64,000 bases of DNA from Oceanobacter sp. (GCA_002733645.1 NVWL01000001.1:1-64000); one strand, 5' to 3'; positions 8,483-18,282 are shown, counted from the first letter of the stretch. Notes: a model not told the origin generated them from the letters alone. Translations and numbers: made by a program.

Positions 8483-8520
8483 AGCAACAAAAGAAAGCAG
8501 CATACAGCAACAAAAGAGAG
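8483..8520 (+). repeat. Short direct repeat upstream of the TonB receptor gene
   Basis: AGCAACAAAAGAAAG (8483-8497) and AGCAACAAAAGAGAG (8506-8520) are repeated with a 23-bp period in the leader directly before the start codon of the receptor gene. The second copy places a GAGAG purine block near the start. It may be a simple duplication of the ribosome-site region. Confidence 0.5.
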
Positions 8521-8525
8521 TAGCG

Positions 8526-10826
8526 ATGAACTGGTTCAAACACGTATTAGTGAGTGCGTTTGTGATGTCATTTCCGTTATCAGCAACGGCTAATGATATG
8601 TTTTTTCCTGACGCAGAGTTTGACGACACGGATATCGTCCCTGAAGTATTAACCGCAACACGCCTTAAGCAGCCCAGAGCCGAAGTACCGGGCAGTATGA
8701 CGGTGATTGATGCCAAGCAAATAGAACGTTGGGGGGTAAGAACGATCCCCGAGCTAATGCGCTTTGTGCCGGGTATGTTTGTGAAACACGGCTCAGACGA
8801 TGCGGTGGCTTATCATGCCTCCAGTCCGTCTTTGATGCGACGAATGCAGGTGCTTATTGATGGGCGTTCGGTGTATCGCGCTGGCCTAGCATCCGTCGGA
8901 TGGGATGATATTCCCGTGGCTCTTGAAGATATTCAGCGTATTGAGGTGTTTCGCGGCCCTAACGCGGCTACTTATGGCGCGAACGCGTTCATGGCGACGA
9001 TTAATATCGTTACCTTTCATCCTGCGGATACCTTAGGTTCACGTGCTTATGTGCGCAAAGGGCATCAGGGGACTCGTGACTATTTCGCCAGTCATTCCGG
9101 GCAGGCTGGCGAAACTTTATATCGTCTAACGGCTGTTTCAAAAGAAGATGATGGTTTTGATGGCAGTGAAGATGATGGCCCAGGAGATACCTACCATGAT
9201 GCAACACGAGATCGGTTTGTGAGTTTGAACCTCACCAACACCTTGAGTGATCGTACTATGTTGCTCACTGAAGCTGCCTACAAAAGTGGACGTAAACAGT
9301 TGCCGCAAGCCAGCGCAGAGCCTGAAGCCCCGAATGAAGAAAACGACAGCGGTTTTTTGTATTCACGATTAAATCATGAGTTTTCTGTGAATCATTCAAT
9401 GCAACTCCAAGCGTATTGGCAGACAGAATCTCGCCGCGCGACTCGTAAAAACTGTGGGCCTTCGGTGACTTTGTCATCTGAGTTGTATGCATTGTATGAC
9501 CAAGATCCCTATTGGGCAGATGTGGTGGGGCGAACGATCCCGGGCGCATTAATGAGTCAAGATAGCAGCCCAGAGGCTTATGCTCAGGCACAAGCCTTGG
9601 TTCAAGGAATCGCTCTTGGTGCGGTAACTCCTGGTCAAGTTGAGGCGGCAATTGAAGATGCCACTGAACGAGACTTTGATATTTCACAGGCGGACCTTGA
9701 TCAAGCACAGCAGATATTCATCAACGCTTTTAACGGCAGCGACTTCAGTAATTTAGCCGAAGTGGTGTGTGGCGAATACGACGTTGATATGAAAGAACAG
9801 CGTGTCGATGTTGAATGGCAAGACACAATGCAGTGGTCGGATTCGCTGCGTTCGGTGGCAGGGTTGAGCTACCGCCGTGATCAAGTGGAGTCAGAGACCT
9901 ATTTTAACGGGGTGGTGAGCAGTGATTTATTCCGGATTTTTGCGAATACCGAATGGCATATCACTGAGCGTTTGATTGCAAACGTGGGCGGTATGTACGA
10001 AAACGAGGATACCAACGATGCGGTCTTTTCTCCGCGTGTGGCGCTGAACTTGTTAGTGAAACCCCAGCAGAGCCTGCGTTTGGTCTATTCCACGTCAGTT
10101 CGTTCGCCAGACCTTCTTGAGAAATCACCGGACTACTCCATTGAAGTCGCTGAGTTAACCGACAATTATCTCGGCCTAGATAAAGCGCTTTACTATGCGC
10201 ACCAGCAGGGGCGCTTTGGCCAGCTTGAACACGAAAAAATCACCAGTGTTGAACTGGGCTACTATGCTCGTCTTCCGGCACGTGATATTGCGTTCGATGT
10301 AAAGCTTTATAAAGATCATCTTTATCAGCTGATCTCAAACCCGCTGAACCTACAAACACCCGTTACCAACTCTGATACCACCTTAAATATCAAAGGGGTG
10401 GATTGGCAAGTTACGTGGACACCCGTTAGAGAACATAGCTTTTGGTGGTCGGGTGCTTATGTAGATACTGAGGTCAGGTTAGGGGATACCTCCTTTTTAA
10501 CGCCGGACGAAATTGGGCGTTTGCAGGATGTCGAAACGCGCCTCAGTGCAGAGTACAGTAACAATCTAAGCTGGACGTTTGACCCCGGAAGTTGGCAGAT
10601 CACACAATCCTATTTTTGGCATAACGCCTATAACCGTGACCGTACCAATCCTAAGCATTATCGTCGTTACGAGCTGCATTGGCACAAGGCGTGGCCAGTG
10701 AAAGGTGTGAGTATTAATACAGACGTGTTCTGGCATCATTTAATCGATGATAATTACATCACCTATTCGAATGAAGTCTACTCACAAACTGATCTTGGTT
10801 ATCTACAAGTGGGTATCAATTTCTAA
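8526..10826 (+). CDS. TonB-dependent outer-membrane receptor
   Basis: A 766-residue TonB-dependent transporter. It has a signal peptide (about 1-22, ending SATAND), a plug domain (about 35-165: LIDGRSVYR, IEVFRGPNAATYGANAFMATINIVT) and a 22-strand beta-barrel ending in a C-terminal aromatic residue (QVGINF). The barrel carries an unusual helical, alanine/glutamine-rich insertion of roughly 90 residues (about 325-415). The ligand is unknown. Its stop overlaps the start of the next gene (TAATG), and the following three genes encode two periplasmic binding proteins and a hybrid kinase. The receptor could therefore feed a ligand to, or be an input of, that signalling system. Confidence 0.9.
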   Translation: MNWFKHVLVSAFVMSFPLSATANDMFFPDAEFDDTDIVPEVLTATRLKQPRAEVPGSMTVIDAKQIERWGVRTIPELMRFVPGMFVKHGSDDAVAYHASSPSLMRRMQVLIDGRSVYRAGLASVGWDDIPVALEDIQRIEVFRGPNAATYGANAFMATINIVTFHPADTLGSRAYVRKGHQGTRDYFASHSGQAGETLYRLTAVSKEDDGFDGSEDDGPGDTYHDATRDRFVSLNLTNTLSDRTMLLTEAAYKSGRKQLPQASAEPEAPNEENDSGFLYSRLNHEFSVNHSMQLQAYWQTESRRATRKNCGPSVTLSSELYALYDQDPYWADVVGRTIPGALMSQDSSPEAYAQAQALVQGIALGAVTPGQVEAAIEDATERDFDISQADLDQAQQIFINAFNGSDFSNLAEVVCGEYDVDMKEQRVDVEWQDTMQWSDSLRSVAGLSYRRDQVESETYFNGVVSSDLFRIFANTEWHITERLIANVGGMYENEDTNDAVFSPRVALNLLVKPQQSLRLVYSTSVRSPDLLEKSPDYSIEVAELTDNYLGLDKALYYAHQQGRFGQLEHEKITSVELGYYARLPARDIAFDVKLYKDHLYQLISNPLNLQTPVTNSDTTLNIKGVDWQVTWTPVREHSFWWSGAYVDTEVRLGDTSFLTPDEIGRLQDVETRLSAEYSNNLSWTFDPGSWQITQSYFWHNAYNRDRTNPKHYRRYELHWHKAWPVKGVSINTDVFWHHLIDDNYITYSNEVYSQTDLGYLQVGINF

Positions 10827-11662
10827 TGGGGTTTAAGTTCTTCGGTGTTTTTGTCGTACTGCTTTTACTGTTTGGTCAGGCACACAGCGATGTTGTGATT
10901 CTGGCTGAGCAGCGATCGCCTGTGCTCGAAAAATTAGCGAAGAACTTAACCGAGCTGATCACGAAAGACGTAAGTCACCACACGTTAGAATATACGAAGA
11001 ACCTCAAAAGCACGGATATTGTAATTTTGGCGGGGGATAAAGCGGTTAGCCAATGGCGAGGCTCACAGCCTTCTATCGCCATATGGGTCGGGCGTACTGT
11101 TATTGATGAAAATCATGCGCATTTATCCAGTGCGATTTATTCGGAGCCGCCGGTGGTAAGGCAATTGGCGCTGGCGCGTTTTTTGTTTCCGGATGCGCGT
11201 ATTTCTTCAATTTATTCTAATCAGGCTGAAGAGTGGCTGGTTAGCGAGCTTAAAGTGGCCGAGGGCAGTGGGTTAAGTCTGGTGTTGCAATCTGACGATC
11301 AAACGTTGAATTACGCTCTCAAAAAAGCGCTTTCTGGGTATGACGTACTGTTAGGGGTGGCCGACAGTACGATCTACAATCCGTCTACGGTTAAAAATAT
11401 ATTGATTTCGGCCTATCGTCAGAACATTCCTTTGATTGGGCCTCACAGGGCTTATATTCGTGCAGGCGCTATTGCGACGACTTATAGCTCCCTAGAGCAT
11501 ACAACGACTCGGCTTGCAGAAATGATCATGGCTGAGCGTTTACCTGCGGTGGGATACAACCCGTATTTTACTGTTATGTTTAATGAGCAGGTTGCTCGAT
11601 CATTAAACATACTACTTCCGGCATCGCCTGAAGCCGTTGCAGAGGCGATTCGGTCGTTATAA
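10826..11662 (+). CDS. Periplasmic ABC-type substrate-binding protein, sensor-associated (paralogue 1)
   Basis: A 278-residue exported protein with a signal peptide (about 1-22) and a fold resembling the ABC_sub_bind type of periplasmic binding proteins. The C-terminal half has the segments KNILISAYRQNIPLIGP, AYIRAGAIATTYS and FNEQVARSLNILLP. These recur almost identically in the protein at 11919-12779, so the two are paralogues. No ABC permease or ATPase is nearby. The downstream partner is a membrane histidine kinase, so it probably presents a ligand to the kinase or sets its signal rather than serving uptake. The start overlaps the TonB receptor stop. Confidence 0.75.
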   Translation: MGFKFFGVFVVLLLLFGQAHSDVVILAEQRSPVLEKLAKNLTELITKDVSHHTLEYTKNLKSTDIVILAGDKAVSQWRGSQPSIAIWVGRTVIDENHAHLSSAIYSEPPVVRQLALARFLFPDARISSIYSNQAEEWLVSELKVAEGSGLSLVLQSDDQTLNYALKKALSGYDVLLGVADSTIYNPSTVKNILISAYRQNIPLIGPHRAYIRAGAIATTYSSLEHTTTRLAEMIMAERLPAVGYNPYFTVMFNEQVARSLNILLPASPEAVAEAIRSL

Positions 11663-11918
11663 TTCAGATGGTTTGCTTGGGCCAAGCTTTGATAAACCAG
11701 GACGACTCACTTTGTTTTGGCCTTTTTGAATACTTCATATTGAGCCGTGAAGCCTTATTTTGTTCCTGAGGAAGACTTTTTATCTGATATAGGTCGCGTT
11801 AGCTCCACATGGGGTTACACTTATACGTTGTGTTAGATTACCTACATGGCCAGCGGCATTGACGCCGAGCCTTCAGTTAAAGAGCAGTTTGATTGACTGC
11901 GAGGGTTATTGAAAGAGA

Positions 11919-12779
11919 ATGCGCTGCATGGAAGCGATGGTGAGAATTGTGTGGACCAGTGTCCTGCTGCTTTTATCGGTAGGCGTGTCTGCGGATGTTG
12001 TTTTATTGAGCAGCTCACCGTCTAAGGTCGCTAGCTCTTTACAGGCCCTCTTGACTGAACGGTTAAACACGCCTGTTCAACTTATTTCAAATGTTAACCA
12101 GCCGCTCCATTACGAGCGCTATGAGCTTGCGATTGCTGTTGGCGCTGATGCTCTTAAAGACTATTCGGTTCCTAAATCCCTTCCTCTTATCGCTGCCTTT
12201 GTTAGTCAAACAGAGTATCAAATGTACTCGGATCGTTTATCGAGCGCTGTATTTGTCGAGCCTCCGATGGAGCGTCAGCTACGCTTAGCAGAGGCCATCC
12301 TTGGAGAGCAACGAGAATACGGAGTATTGGTTCAAAAACAAGCGTCAGCAGATGTACTCCGCAGCGGTGTCAATGTTTATGTGGTGGAAGAATTCGAGAC
12401 GCTTAACCACGCGTTGATTAAGTTACTGGCAGAGAACCAGGCGCTTATCGGTGTTTACGATCCTCAACTGTATAGTCCTAACAATATTAAAAATATCCTC
12501 ATAACCGCGTACCGCCATAATCGCCCTTTGATTGGGCCATCTTCTGCATACCTTCGCGCCGGAGCATTGGCGACCACGTACAGCGATTTGAATGATGTAG
12601 CGGAGCGTTTAAGTGAAATCGCATTGCGCTATAAAAATAAAGGCGACTGGATAAAAGCGGACTTTAACCCTTATTTTAGGGTGGGGTTTAATGAGCAGGT
12701 TGGACGCTCGTTAAATTTATTACTCCCTGATATTGATGATGTGACACGCACACTGCATCAGCGGGAGGAGAGCGAATGA
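11919..12779 (+). CDS. Periplasmic ABC-type substrate-binding protein, sensor-associated (paralogue 2)
   Basis: A 286-residue exported protein, paralogous to the preceding binding protein; shared blocks include KNILITAYRHNRPLIGP, AYLRAGALATTYSDL and FNEQVGRSLNLLLPD. The signal peptide runs from about MVRIVWTSVLLLLS to SA. An alternative start is the ATG at 11937, which has GGAAG just upstream and gives a more usual signal peptide. It is separated from paralogue 1 by 256 bp with no recognisable gene, and overlaps the histidine kinase start by four bases (ATGA). A duplication that created two sensors with different ligand preference is the simplest reading. Confidence 0.75.
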   Translation: MRCMEAMVRIVWTSVLLLLSVGVSADVVLLSSSPSKVASSLQALLTERLNTPVQLISNVNQPLHYERYELAIAVGADALKDYSVPKSLPLIAAFVSQTEYQMYSDRLSSAVFVEPPMERQLRLAEAILGEQREYGVLVQKQASADVLRSGVNVYVVEEFETLNHALIKLLAENQALIGVYDPQLYSPNNIKNILITAYRHNRPLIGPSSAYLRAGALATTYSDLNDVAERLSEIALRYKNKGDWIKADFNPYFRVGFNEQVGRSLNLLLPDIDDVTRTLHQREESE

Positions 12780-14656
12780 GAATCCGTCACTGGCCGGTGC
12801 GAACACGAGCCGTTGCTTTAGCAGCTATTCCTGCGTTGGTCACGGTGGTGCTACTGACTATGTTGCACATGATGGCTCGTTGGTCTGACGCAAGTAAAAG
12901 CAGCGAGGCGACTGTTAAGCTGATGATTGAAAGCATCAGTGCTTCTGCTGAATATCCTGTTATTTCAGGTAATTATGACCTGTTAATGCCACTCATTGAT
13001 GCAGCTTTAAATGAACCTGAAATAGCTCTCGTGCGTGTGGTCTCGCCGGATGATGAGGTATTAATTGAAGCATCGGTGGATGGCTTTGATCAAGTTGACC
13101 TTGATAGCGTACAAATATTCCGTAAAACATTGTTGCGTGACGTGGTCGAGCTAGATGGTTTTTCTGAATTTGGTGAGCTGATGGTGGCTTCGCAAGAGCT
13201 GGCGAAGGTAGAAGTGGGTATGACCAATCACTTCACCCGTGAACGTGATTTAAGCATTTTATATCAATCGCTAATCTCCGGATTGCTGGTGGTATTGCTG
13301 GCAGGAATGATGGGGCGATATATGGCTTTGATGATCGTCAGGCCGATAGAGCGAGTGGCTGAATTTATATCTAATTTAGCGGATGGTGCTTATTGGCAAC
13401 GTACCGATGCCAGTGATGGCGCCGAAGTCGGAAACCTACAAGAAAACAGTAACCGCCTTGCCGAAACTCTTGAGCAAGCGCATGCCGAGCATCAAGAATT
13501 CACGGCACGCTTGATTGACGAGAAAAAACTGGCTCGTAGCGCCAGTGAGGCAAAAAGTAAGTTTCTGGCGATGATGAGTCATGAGTTAAGAACGCCGCTC
13601 AATGGCGCGATGGGAATGTTGCAGTTATTGGATCAGAAGCAAACACAGGGTGAGTTCGAGACCGAAAAATACCAAGCAGAACAAAGCTTGATTCTACTGA
13701 ATCAGCTATTGGATGACATTATGGTGGTTGCGGATACCAGTAAACAATCTGCCCCGGTGATTCCGGAATACTGTCAGTTGAATGATTATCTAGAACCCGT
13801 ATTTGAGCAGTTACGCTTAAGGGCTATGTCCCATGGGTTATCGTTTATTGCCGAAATTGGTGTCACATTACGACAGGCTCCAGTACTTACGTATCCGGGG
13901 CTAATTCGTCAAATTTTACGTCACCTAACCGATAACGCATTAAAGTTTACTCAGCAAGGCATGGTGTCTGTGAGCATACTGCCAGCGGATGATGGCTTGC
14001 AGGTGATTGTTACCGATACCGGGATAGGCATTCCGGAAGAAAGTTATGATGAAATATTACAGCCATTCTCCCAGTTGGAATCCGATGCTAATCGGCAGTT
14101 TGGTGGTGTGGGCCTTGGCTTGACGATTACTTCACATGTCGTACGCATGCTAGGGGGGACGCTAGAGTTTGCTCCTCAGGCGGGAGGGGGCAGTGTGGTT
14201 CGAGTGCGATTACCTGCGGTTTCTCAGAAGTCTGATGAGCCAAGGGAAAGGGCAACAATCGACAACAAACAGGTCTCGATCTTAATTGTTGAAGACAATG
14301 AAGTGAACCTTAAGGTCGCAGAGAAAATGCTAAACAAGGTCGCCCCTAATATGGTTATTAGCTCGGTATTGTCCGGCGAAGCAGCGCTACAAGTCATTGA
14401 GCGTAAAGCCTTTGATCTGATTATTATGGATTGCCAAATGCCAGGGATGGACGGTTTCGAAACCAGTCAAAAATTGCGTGAACGACATTTTGACGGTGTT
14501 ATTGTTGCGTGTACTGCCAATACGACGGATGGCATAGAGGCGCGTTGTTTAGGTGCAGGGATGAATGATTATATGCCGAAGCCATTAAGGCTCGAAGGAA
14601 TACGGCACATGTTAACGCGCTGGTTAGGAGTCGCGTCTGAATCAGACAGCAAATGA
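12776..14656 (+). CDS. Hybrid sensor histidine kinase/response regulator
   Basis: A 626-residue inner-membrane kinase. It has a TM helix near 12-30, a small extracytoplasmic sensor (about 35-160), a second TM (about 165-187) and a HAMP linker. Then come HisKA with the phospho-His in FLAMMSHELRTPLNG (about 265-280), HATPase_c (DNALKFTQ, DTGIGIP, GGVGLGLTI) and a C-terminal receiver with the phospho-Asp in LIIMDCQMPGMDG. There is no Hpt domain or output regulator in the operon, so the phosphorelay partner must lie elsewhere. Co-translation with two periplasmic binding proteins and a TonB receptor suggests they provide its signal, as in other sensor kinases using periplasmic binding protein partners. 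Confidence 0.93.
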   Translation: MRIRHWPVRTRAVALAAIPALVTVVLLTMLHMMARWSDASKSSEATVKLMIESISASAEYPVISGNYDLLMPLIDAALNEPEIALVRVVSPDDEVLIEASVDGFDQVDLDSVQIFRKTLLRDVVELDGFSEFGELMVASQELAKVEVGMTNHFTRERDLSILYQSLISGLLVVLLAGMMGRYMALMIVRPIERVAEFISNLADGAYWQRTDASDGAEVGNLQENSNRLAETLEQAHAEHQEFTARLIDEKKLARSASEAKSKFLAMMSHELRTPLNGAMGMLQLLDQKQTQGEFETEKYQAEQSLILLNQLLDDIMVVADTSKQSAPVIPEYCQLNDYLEPVFEQLRLRAMSHGLSFIAEIGVTLRQAPVLTYPGLIRQILRHLTDNALKFTQQGMVSVSILPADDGLQVIVTDTGIGIPEESYDEILQPFSQLESDANRQFGGVGLGLTITSHVVRMLGGTLEFAPQAGGGSVVRVRLPAVSQKSDEPRERATIDNKQVSILIVEDNEVNLKVAEKMLNKVAPNMVISSVLSGEAALQVIERKAFDLIIMDCQMPGMDGFETSQKLRERHFDGVIVACTANTTDGIEARCLGAGMNDYMPKPLRLEGIRHMLTRWLGVASESDSK

Positions 14657-14689
14657 GATACCTGATTCAGACAATGAGAGCGTGGCTAC

Positions 14690-15658
14690 TTACTTGTGGT
14701 AGCTAATCGCCGTTGTCACTTCATCGGCTGACCCCATCACCACAGAAACACGCTGGTGAATCGCTTCAGGATCAATTGCCATAATATCGTCAAAAGCCGT
14801 ACTGGCTTTGCCACCCGCTTGCTCGACCAACATGCTCATTGGGTTCCCTTCGTACATCAAGCGTAGTTTACCTGGCTTAGAAGGATCACGGCTGTCGTAC
14901 GGGTACATGAAGATACCGCCACGAGTCAGAATCCGGTGAATCTCAGCCACCATCGACGCAATCCAACGCATGTTGTAACGCTTACCTAAAGGGCCTTCTT
15001 CGCCTTGTAATAAGTCAGCGACGTAGTTTTGCATTTCAGGTAACCAGAAACGCTGATTAGACATATTGATGGCAAACTCAGACGTCGTGGCTGGGATGCT
15101 GATGTTTTCACGTTCCAAGACAAACTCACCAATACGAGGGTCTAACGTAAACGCGTGTACGCCATTGCCGGTTGAGAATAAGAGTAACGTTGATTGGCCA
15201 TACAAAACATAACCCGCCGCGACTTGCTGATTACCTGCTTGTAGATACGTGCTTTCGCTTGCGCCGTCAGCACCCGGCGCGGCTTTTAAAATCGAAAATA
15301 TAGTGCCAACCGTGACGTTGACATCAATGTTTGATGAGCCATCCAATGGATCGAAAAGCACTAAGTAATCGCCATCTTTGTTACAAGCGACTGGGTCTGG
15401 CTCTTCTTCGCTGGCTAGCCCGCGCACCTGAGGCATGGCGGCTAGGCAATCTTTAATCAGATCATTGGAGATAACATCCAATAGCTTCTGGCACTCGCCT
15501 TGAACGTTTTCTTGTTCGGCACTGCCGATTACGCCAGCTAATGAACCAAGGTTTAAACGGTAGGCGATGTCTTTGCAGGAGACCATCAAGCCATCAATGA
15601 TATTTGCCACATCTTTGTTATCGGTATGGCTGTCTAAAAAGGTGCGAAGGCGTTGCAT
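14690..15658 (-). CDS. fbp: Fructose-1,6-bisphosphatase, class I
   Basis: Gluconeogenic enzyme converting fructose 1,6-bisphosphate to fructose 6-phosphate. The metal-site signature DPLDGSSNIDVN and the substrate segment YDSRDPSKPGKLRLMYE are present. The ATG at 15658 is preferred: GAGG lies 8 bases upstream and the product (322 residues, MQRLRTFLDS) matches the family, whereas a 20-residue longer reading has no support. It is divergent from mpl, with 15659-15892 as the shared promoter region. Confidence 0.96.
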   Translation of the reverse strand: MQRLRTFLDSHTDNKDVANIIDGLMVSCKDIAYRLNLGSLAGVIGSAEQENVQGECQKLLDVISNDLIKDCLAAMPQVRGLASEEEPDPVACNKDGDYLVLFDPLDGSSNIDVNVTVGTIFSILKAAPGADGASESTYLQAGNQQVAAGYVLYGQSTLLLFSTGNGVHAFTLDPRIGEFVLERENISIPATTSEFAINMSNQRFWLPEMQNYVADLLQGEEGPLGKRYNMRWIASMVAEIHRILTRGGIFMYPYDSRDPSKPGKLRLMYEGNPMSMLVEQAGGKASTAFDDIMAIDPEAIHQRVSVVMGSADEVTTAISYHK

Positions 15659-15892
15659 GATGGATTCCTCTCGATACTGGCTATGGGCAATTAAGTGTTG
15701 ATGGCAGATTTGCTGCAATCACACAGCTATAGTTCCGTGCTGCCCGTGTTGATATGCCGCGCATACTAACCTAATCAGGCCGGAAATTCAGTCCCTCGGT
15801 ATCAATGCATATGACACTTCGTGCATTACTGGTGTTGGGGCAGGGTGCACCGGCGTGTAAACTAAGCGGTATCTTTATCCTCGGGTCATAAC

Positions 15893-17275
15893 ATGAAGCT
15901 TCACATACTCGGCATTTGCGGCACTTTTATGGGATCACTGGCGCAGTTGGCGAAAGAGCTGGGCCATCAAGTCTCTGGTTCTGATACTGGCGTGTATCCA
16001 CCTATGAGTGATCAGCTTGAAGCCGCAGGTATCACCTTAATTGAAGGTTTTGATCCACAAGGTATTCCGACAGACGTCGATCTGGTGATCGTAGGGAATG
16101 CCATGTCACGAGGGAATCCATCGGTTGAATACGTGTTAGATCGCGGTATTGCTTACACCTCTGGCCCGCAATGGCTGGGGGACTATGTCTTGCGCGGACG
16201 TTGGGTCGTAGCAGTCGCAGGGACTCATGGCAAAACGACAACGGCAAGTATGCTGGCGTGGATTTTAGAATACGCTGACATGGCTCCGGGTTACTTAATC
16301 GGTGGCGTACCAGAAAACTTCAGCGTGTCAGCCCGATTGGGAGATTCTCCATTTTTTGTTATTGAAGCGGATGAATACGATACAGCCTTCTTTGATAAGC
16401 GTTCCAAATTTGTGCATTACCACCCACGCACCTTAGTTCTTAACAACTTAGAATTTGATCATGCGGATATCTTTCCTGATTTAGCCGCCATTGAACGTCA
16501 GTTTCATCATCTTGTGCGTACGGTTCCAGCGACTGGGCAGATCATTCGCCCAGGTGCTGTGGCAGCGTTAACTCGGGTTGAAGAGATGGGGTGTTGGACG
16601 CCGGTTAAAACCTTTGCGGAAAACGAAGGCGATTGGCGCTGGCACTGCATCAGTGACGATGCCAGTGAATTTGATGTGCTGTTTGAGGGCAAATCGTATC
16701 GTGTGGACTGGGCATTAACCGGGCAGCATAATTTGACGAATGCGGTTGCCTCCATTGCAGCGGCAAGGCACATGGGTGTGACGCCAGAGATTGCAGCACA
16801 AGCTTTGTGCGAGTTTCGTTCGGTTAAGCGGCGCATGGAATTAGTGAATCCTGAGCAGCCGATTGCCGTATACGATGATTTTGCGCATCACCCTACGGCC
16901 ATACAAACCACGCTTCAGGGGGCGAAAGCCAGCTTGTCGAAATCCGGTAAAGGGCGATTGTTAGCTGTGCTAGAACCACGTTCGAATACCATGAAGTTAG
17001 GGCACCATCGTCATGAACTGGCCGCCTCTGTGAATGATGCTGACGTTAGCTTTTGGTTTCAGCCAGAGAATATTGAATGGTCGTTAGAAGAGGTCACGGC
17101 TCACTGTCAGCAAGCGGCTTCTGTTTATGATGATACCGAACGTTTAATAGAGGCCGTCGTTGCCGAAGCGCAACCGGGTGATCGAATTGTGGTGATGTCG
17201 AACGGCGGTTTCCAAAACGTACCGCGTCGAATAGCAACCGCTTTAGCCAAAATAGAGGAAACATCACATGCCTAA
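15893..17275 (+). CDS. mpl: UDP-N-acetylmuramate:L-alanyl-gamma-D-glutamyl-meso-diaminopimelate ligase
   Basis: Peptidoglycan recycling ligase that attaches the recovered murein tripeptide to UDP-MurNAc. The 460 residues carry an N-terminal HILGICGTFMG nucleotide motif, the Mur ligase P-loop AGTHGKTTT (about 108-116), the central LNNLEFDHADIF block and the C-terminal YDDFAHHPTAI and LEPRSNTMK motifs. It overlaps ubiX by eight bases. Together with ampD/ampE at 42.6-44.1 kb, the window carries several parts of murein recycling. Confidence 0.97.
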   Translation: MKLHILGICGTFMGSLAQLAKELGHQVSGSDTGVYPPMSDQLEAAGITLIEGFDPQGIPTDVDLVIVGNAMSRGNPSVEYVLDRGIAYTSGPQWLGDYVLRGRWVVAVAGTHGKTTTASMLAWILEYADMAPGYLIGGVPENFSVSARLGDSPFFVIEADEYDTAFFDKRSKFVHYHPRTLVLNNLEFDHADIFPDLAAIERQFHHLVRTVPATGQIIRPGAVAALTRVEEMGCWTPVKTFAENEGDWRWHCISDDASEFDVLFEGKSYRVDWALTGQHNLTNAVASIAAARHMGVTPEIAAQALCEFRSVKRRMELVNPEQPIAVYDDFAHHPTAIQTTLQGAKASLSKSGKGRLLAVLEPRSNTMKLGHHRHELAASVNDADVSFWFQPENIEWSLEEVTAHCQQAASVYDDTERLIEAVVAEAQPGDRIVVMSNGGFQNVPRRIATALAKIEETSHA

Positions 17276-17915
17276 ACGTGTATTAATCGCCATGACCGGA
17301 GCCTCTGGATCTGCGTATGCACTTCGTTTGGGACAAGTGCTCATTGCTAACGATATTGGCGTCGATTTTATTATTTCGAAAGCGGCTCTGTTGGTGATCG
17401 CAACAGAAACTGAATTGACCTTACCCGCCAAGCCGCAAGCGCAAGCCCAAACATTACGAGATTATTACGAGTGTGATGAGTCGGCGTTACGTGTCTTTGG
17501 TCGGGAAGACTGGATGGCGCCTTGGGCATCGGGGTCAGGCCAGCCAGGCCCCGTAGTGGTTTGCCCTTGCAGTACGGGTACCTTGTCAGCCATTGCCACC
17601 GGCGCGAGTAACAATTTGACCGAACGTGCCGCGGATGTTGCGCTTAAAGAACGACGCCAATTGATATTAGTGCCGCGAGAAACCCCATTTTCGGAAATTC
17701 ATTTAAATAATATGCTCACCCTGACGCGCATGGGGTCGGTTATACTTCCTGCTTGTCCGGGCTTTTATCATGAGCCGAAAACGATCAATGACTTGGTCGA
17801 TTTTGTCGTCGCGCGGATATTAAATCAGCTGGGAGTCGCCCAGACACTTATGCCTTCTTGGGGTTACGGCTCTGAAGCAACTAGCAGTAACACAGCGGAG
17901 ACCAAAAATGACTGA
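17268..17915 (+). CDS. ubiX: Flavin prenyltransferase
   Basis: Makes prenylated FMN, the cofactor of the UbiD decarboxylase in ubiquinone synthesis. The 215 residues include the N-terminal MTGASGSAYALRL flavin site, CPCSTGTLSAIATG and the VPRETPFSEIHL motif. It is longer than E. coli UbiX (189) by a polar C-terminal tail of about 20 residues. It overlaps mpl upstream and the next gene downstream (eight bases each), so the three are one operon. Confidence 0.96.
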   Translation: MPKRVLIAMTGASGSAYALRLGQVLIANDIGVDFIISKAALLVIATETELTLPAKPQAQAQTLRDYYECDESALRVFGREDWMAPWASGSGQPGPVVVCPCSTGTLSAIATGASNNLTERAADVALKERRQLILVPRETPFSEIHLNNMLTLTRMGSVILPACPGFYHEPKTINDLVDFVVARILNQLGVAQTLMPSWGYGSEATSSNTAETKND

Positions 17916-18273
17916 ACAAACACCGGATTCTAAAGTAGACAATGAGACTGAATCAGACCCAGGGAAATGGGCCTTTGTTGGTTTTATTGCCGGGGTTATA
18001 GTGACGGTTTTTGCATTGCAATATTACGGTTATGTTGTTTTTCCGAAAAAAGAAGATCGTGCCATCGTCGAAGAATTTAAGCTGTTATCGCTTGCGCCTG
18101 AATACGATGTGAAAGTGTCTCCAAAATCATCCGGTAAAGAAGCCTTCTGTCAGGCGGGTTATTTGCTACTTAGACCACAGAATGGCAAAGAACTGGCTGG
18201 TATTCTTGTGGATGAAAAAAATCGTGGAATTGAATGTCATGGCCCTGTAGGGACCGACATTCCTGAGGAATAA
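17908..18273 (+). CDS. Hypothetical membrane-anchored protein
   Basis: A 121-residue protein with an acidic N-terminus, one TM helix (about 23-45, WAFVGFIAGVIVTVFALQYY) and a soluble tail that should face the periplasm. The tail has two cysteines (AFCQAGY and IECHGP) that could form a disulfide. No family is recognised. It overlaps ubiX by eight bases and precedes the calcium-repeat protein by nine bases, so it is in the same transcript. Confidence 0.7.
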   Translation: MTEQTPDSKVDNETESDPGKWAFVGFIAGVIVTVFALQYYGYVVFPKKEDRAIVEEFKLLSLAPEYDVKVSPKSSGKEAFCQAGYLLLRPQNGKELAGILVDEKNRGIECHGPVGTDIPEE

Positions 18274-18282
18274 ATACTAATT

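Noticed and set aside
11663-11918. Possible gene remnant between the two paralogous binding-protein genes
   Set aside because: No frame in the 256-bp gap resembles the flanking paralogues or any other family.
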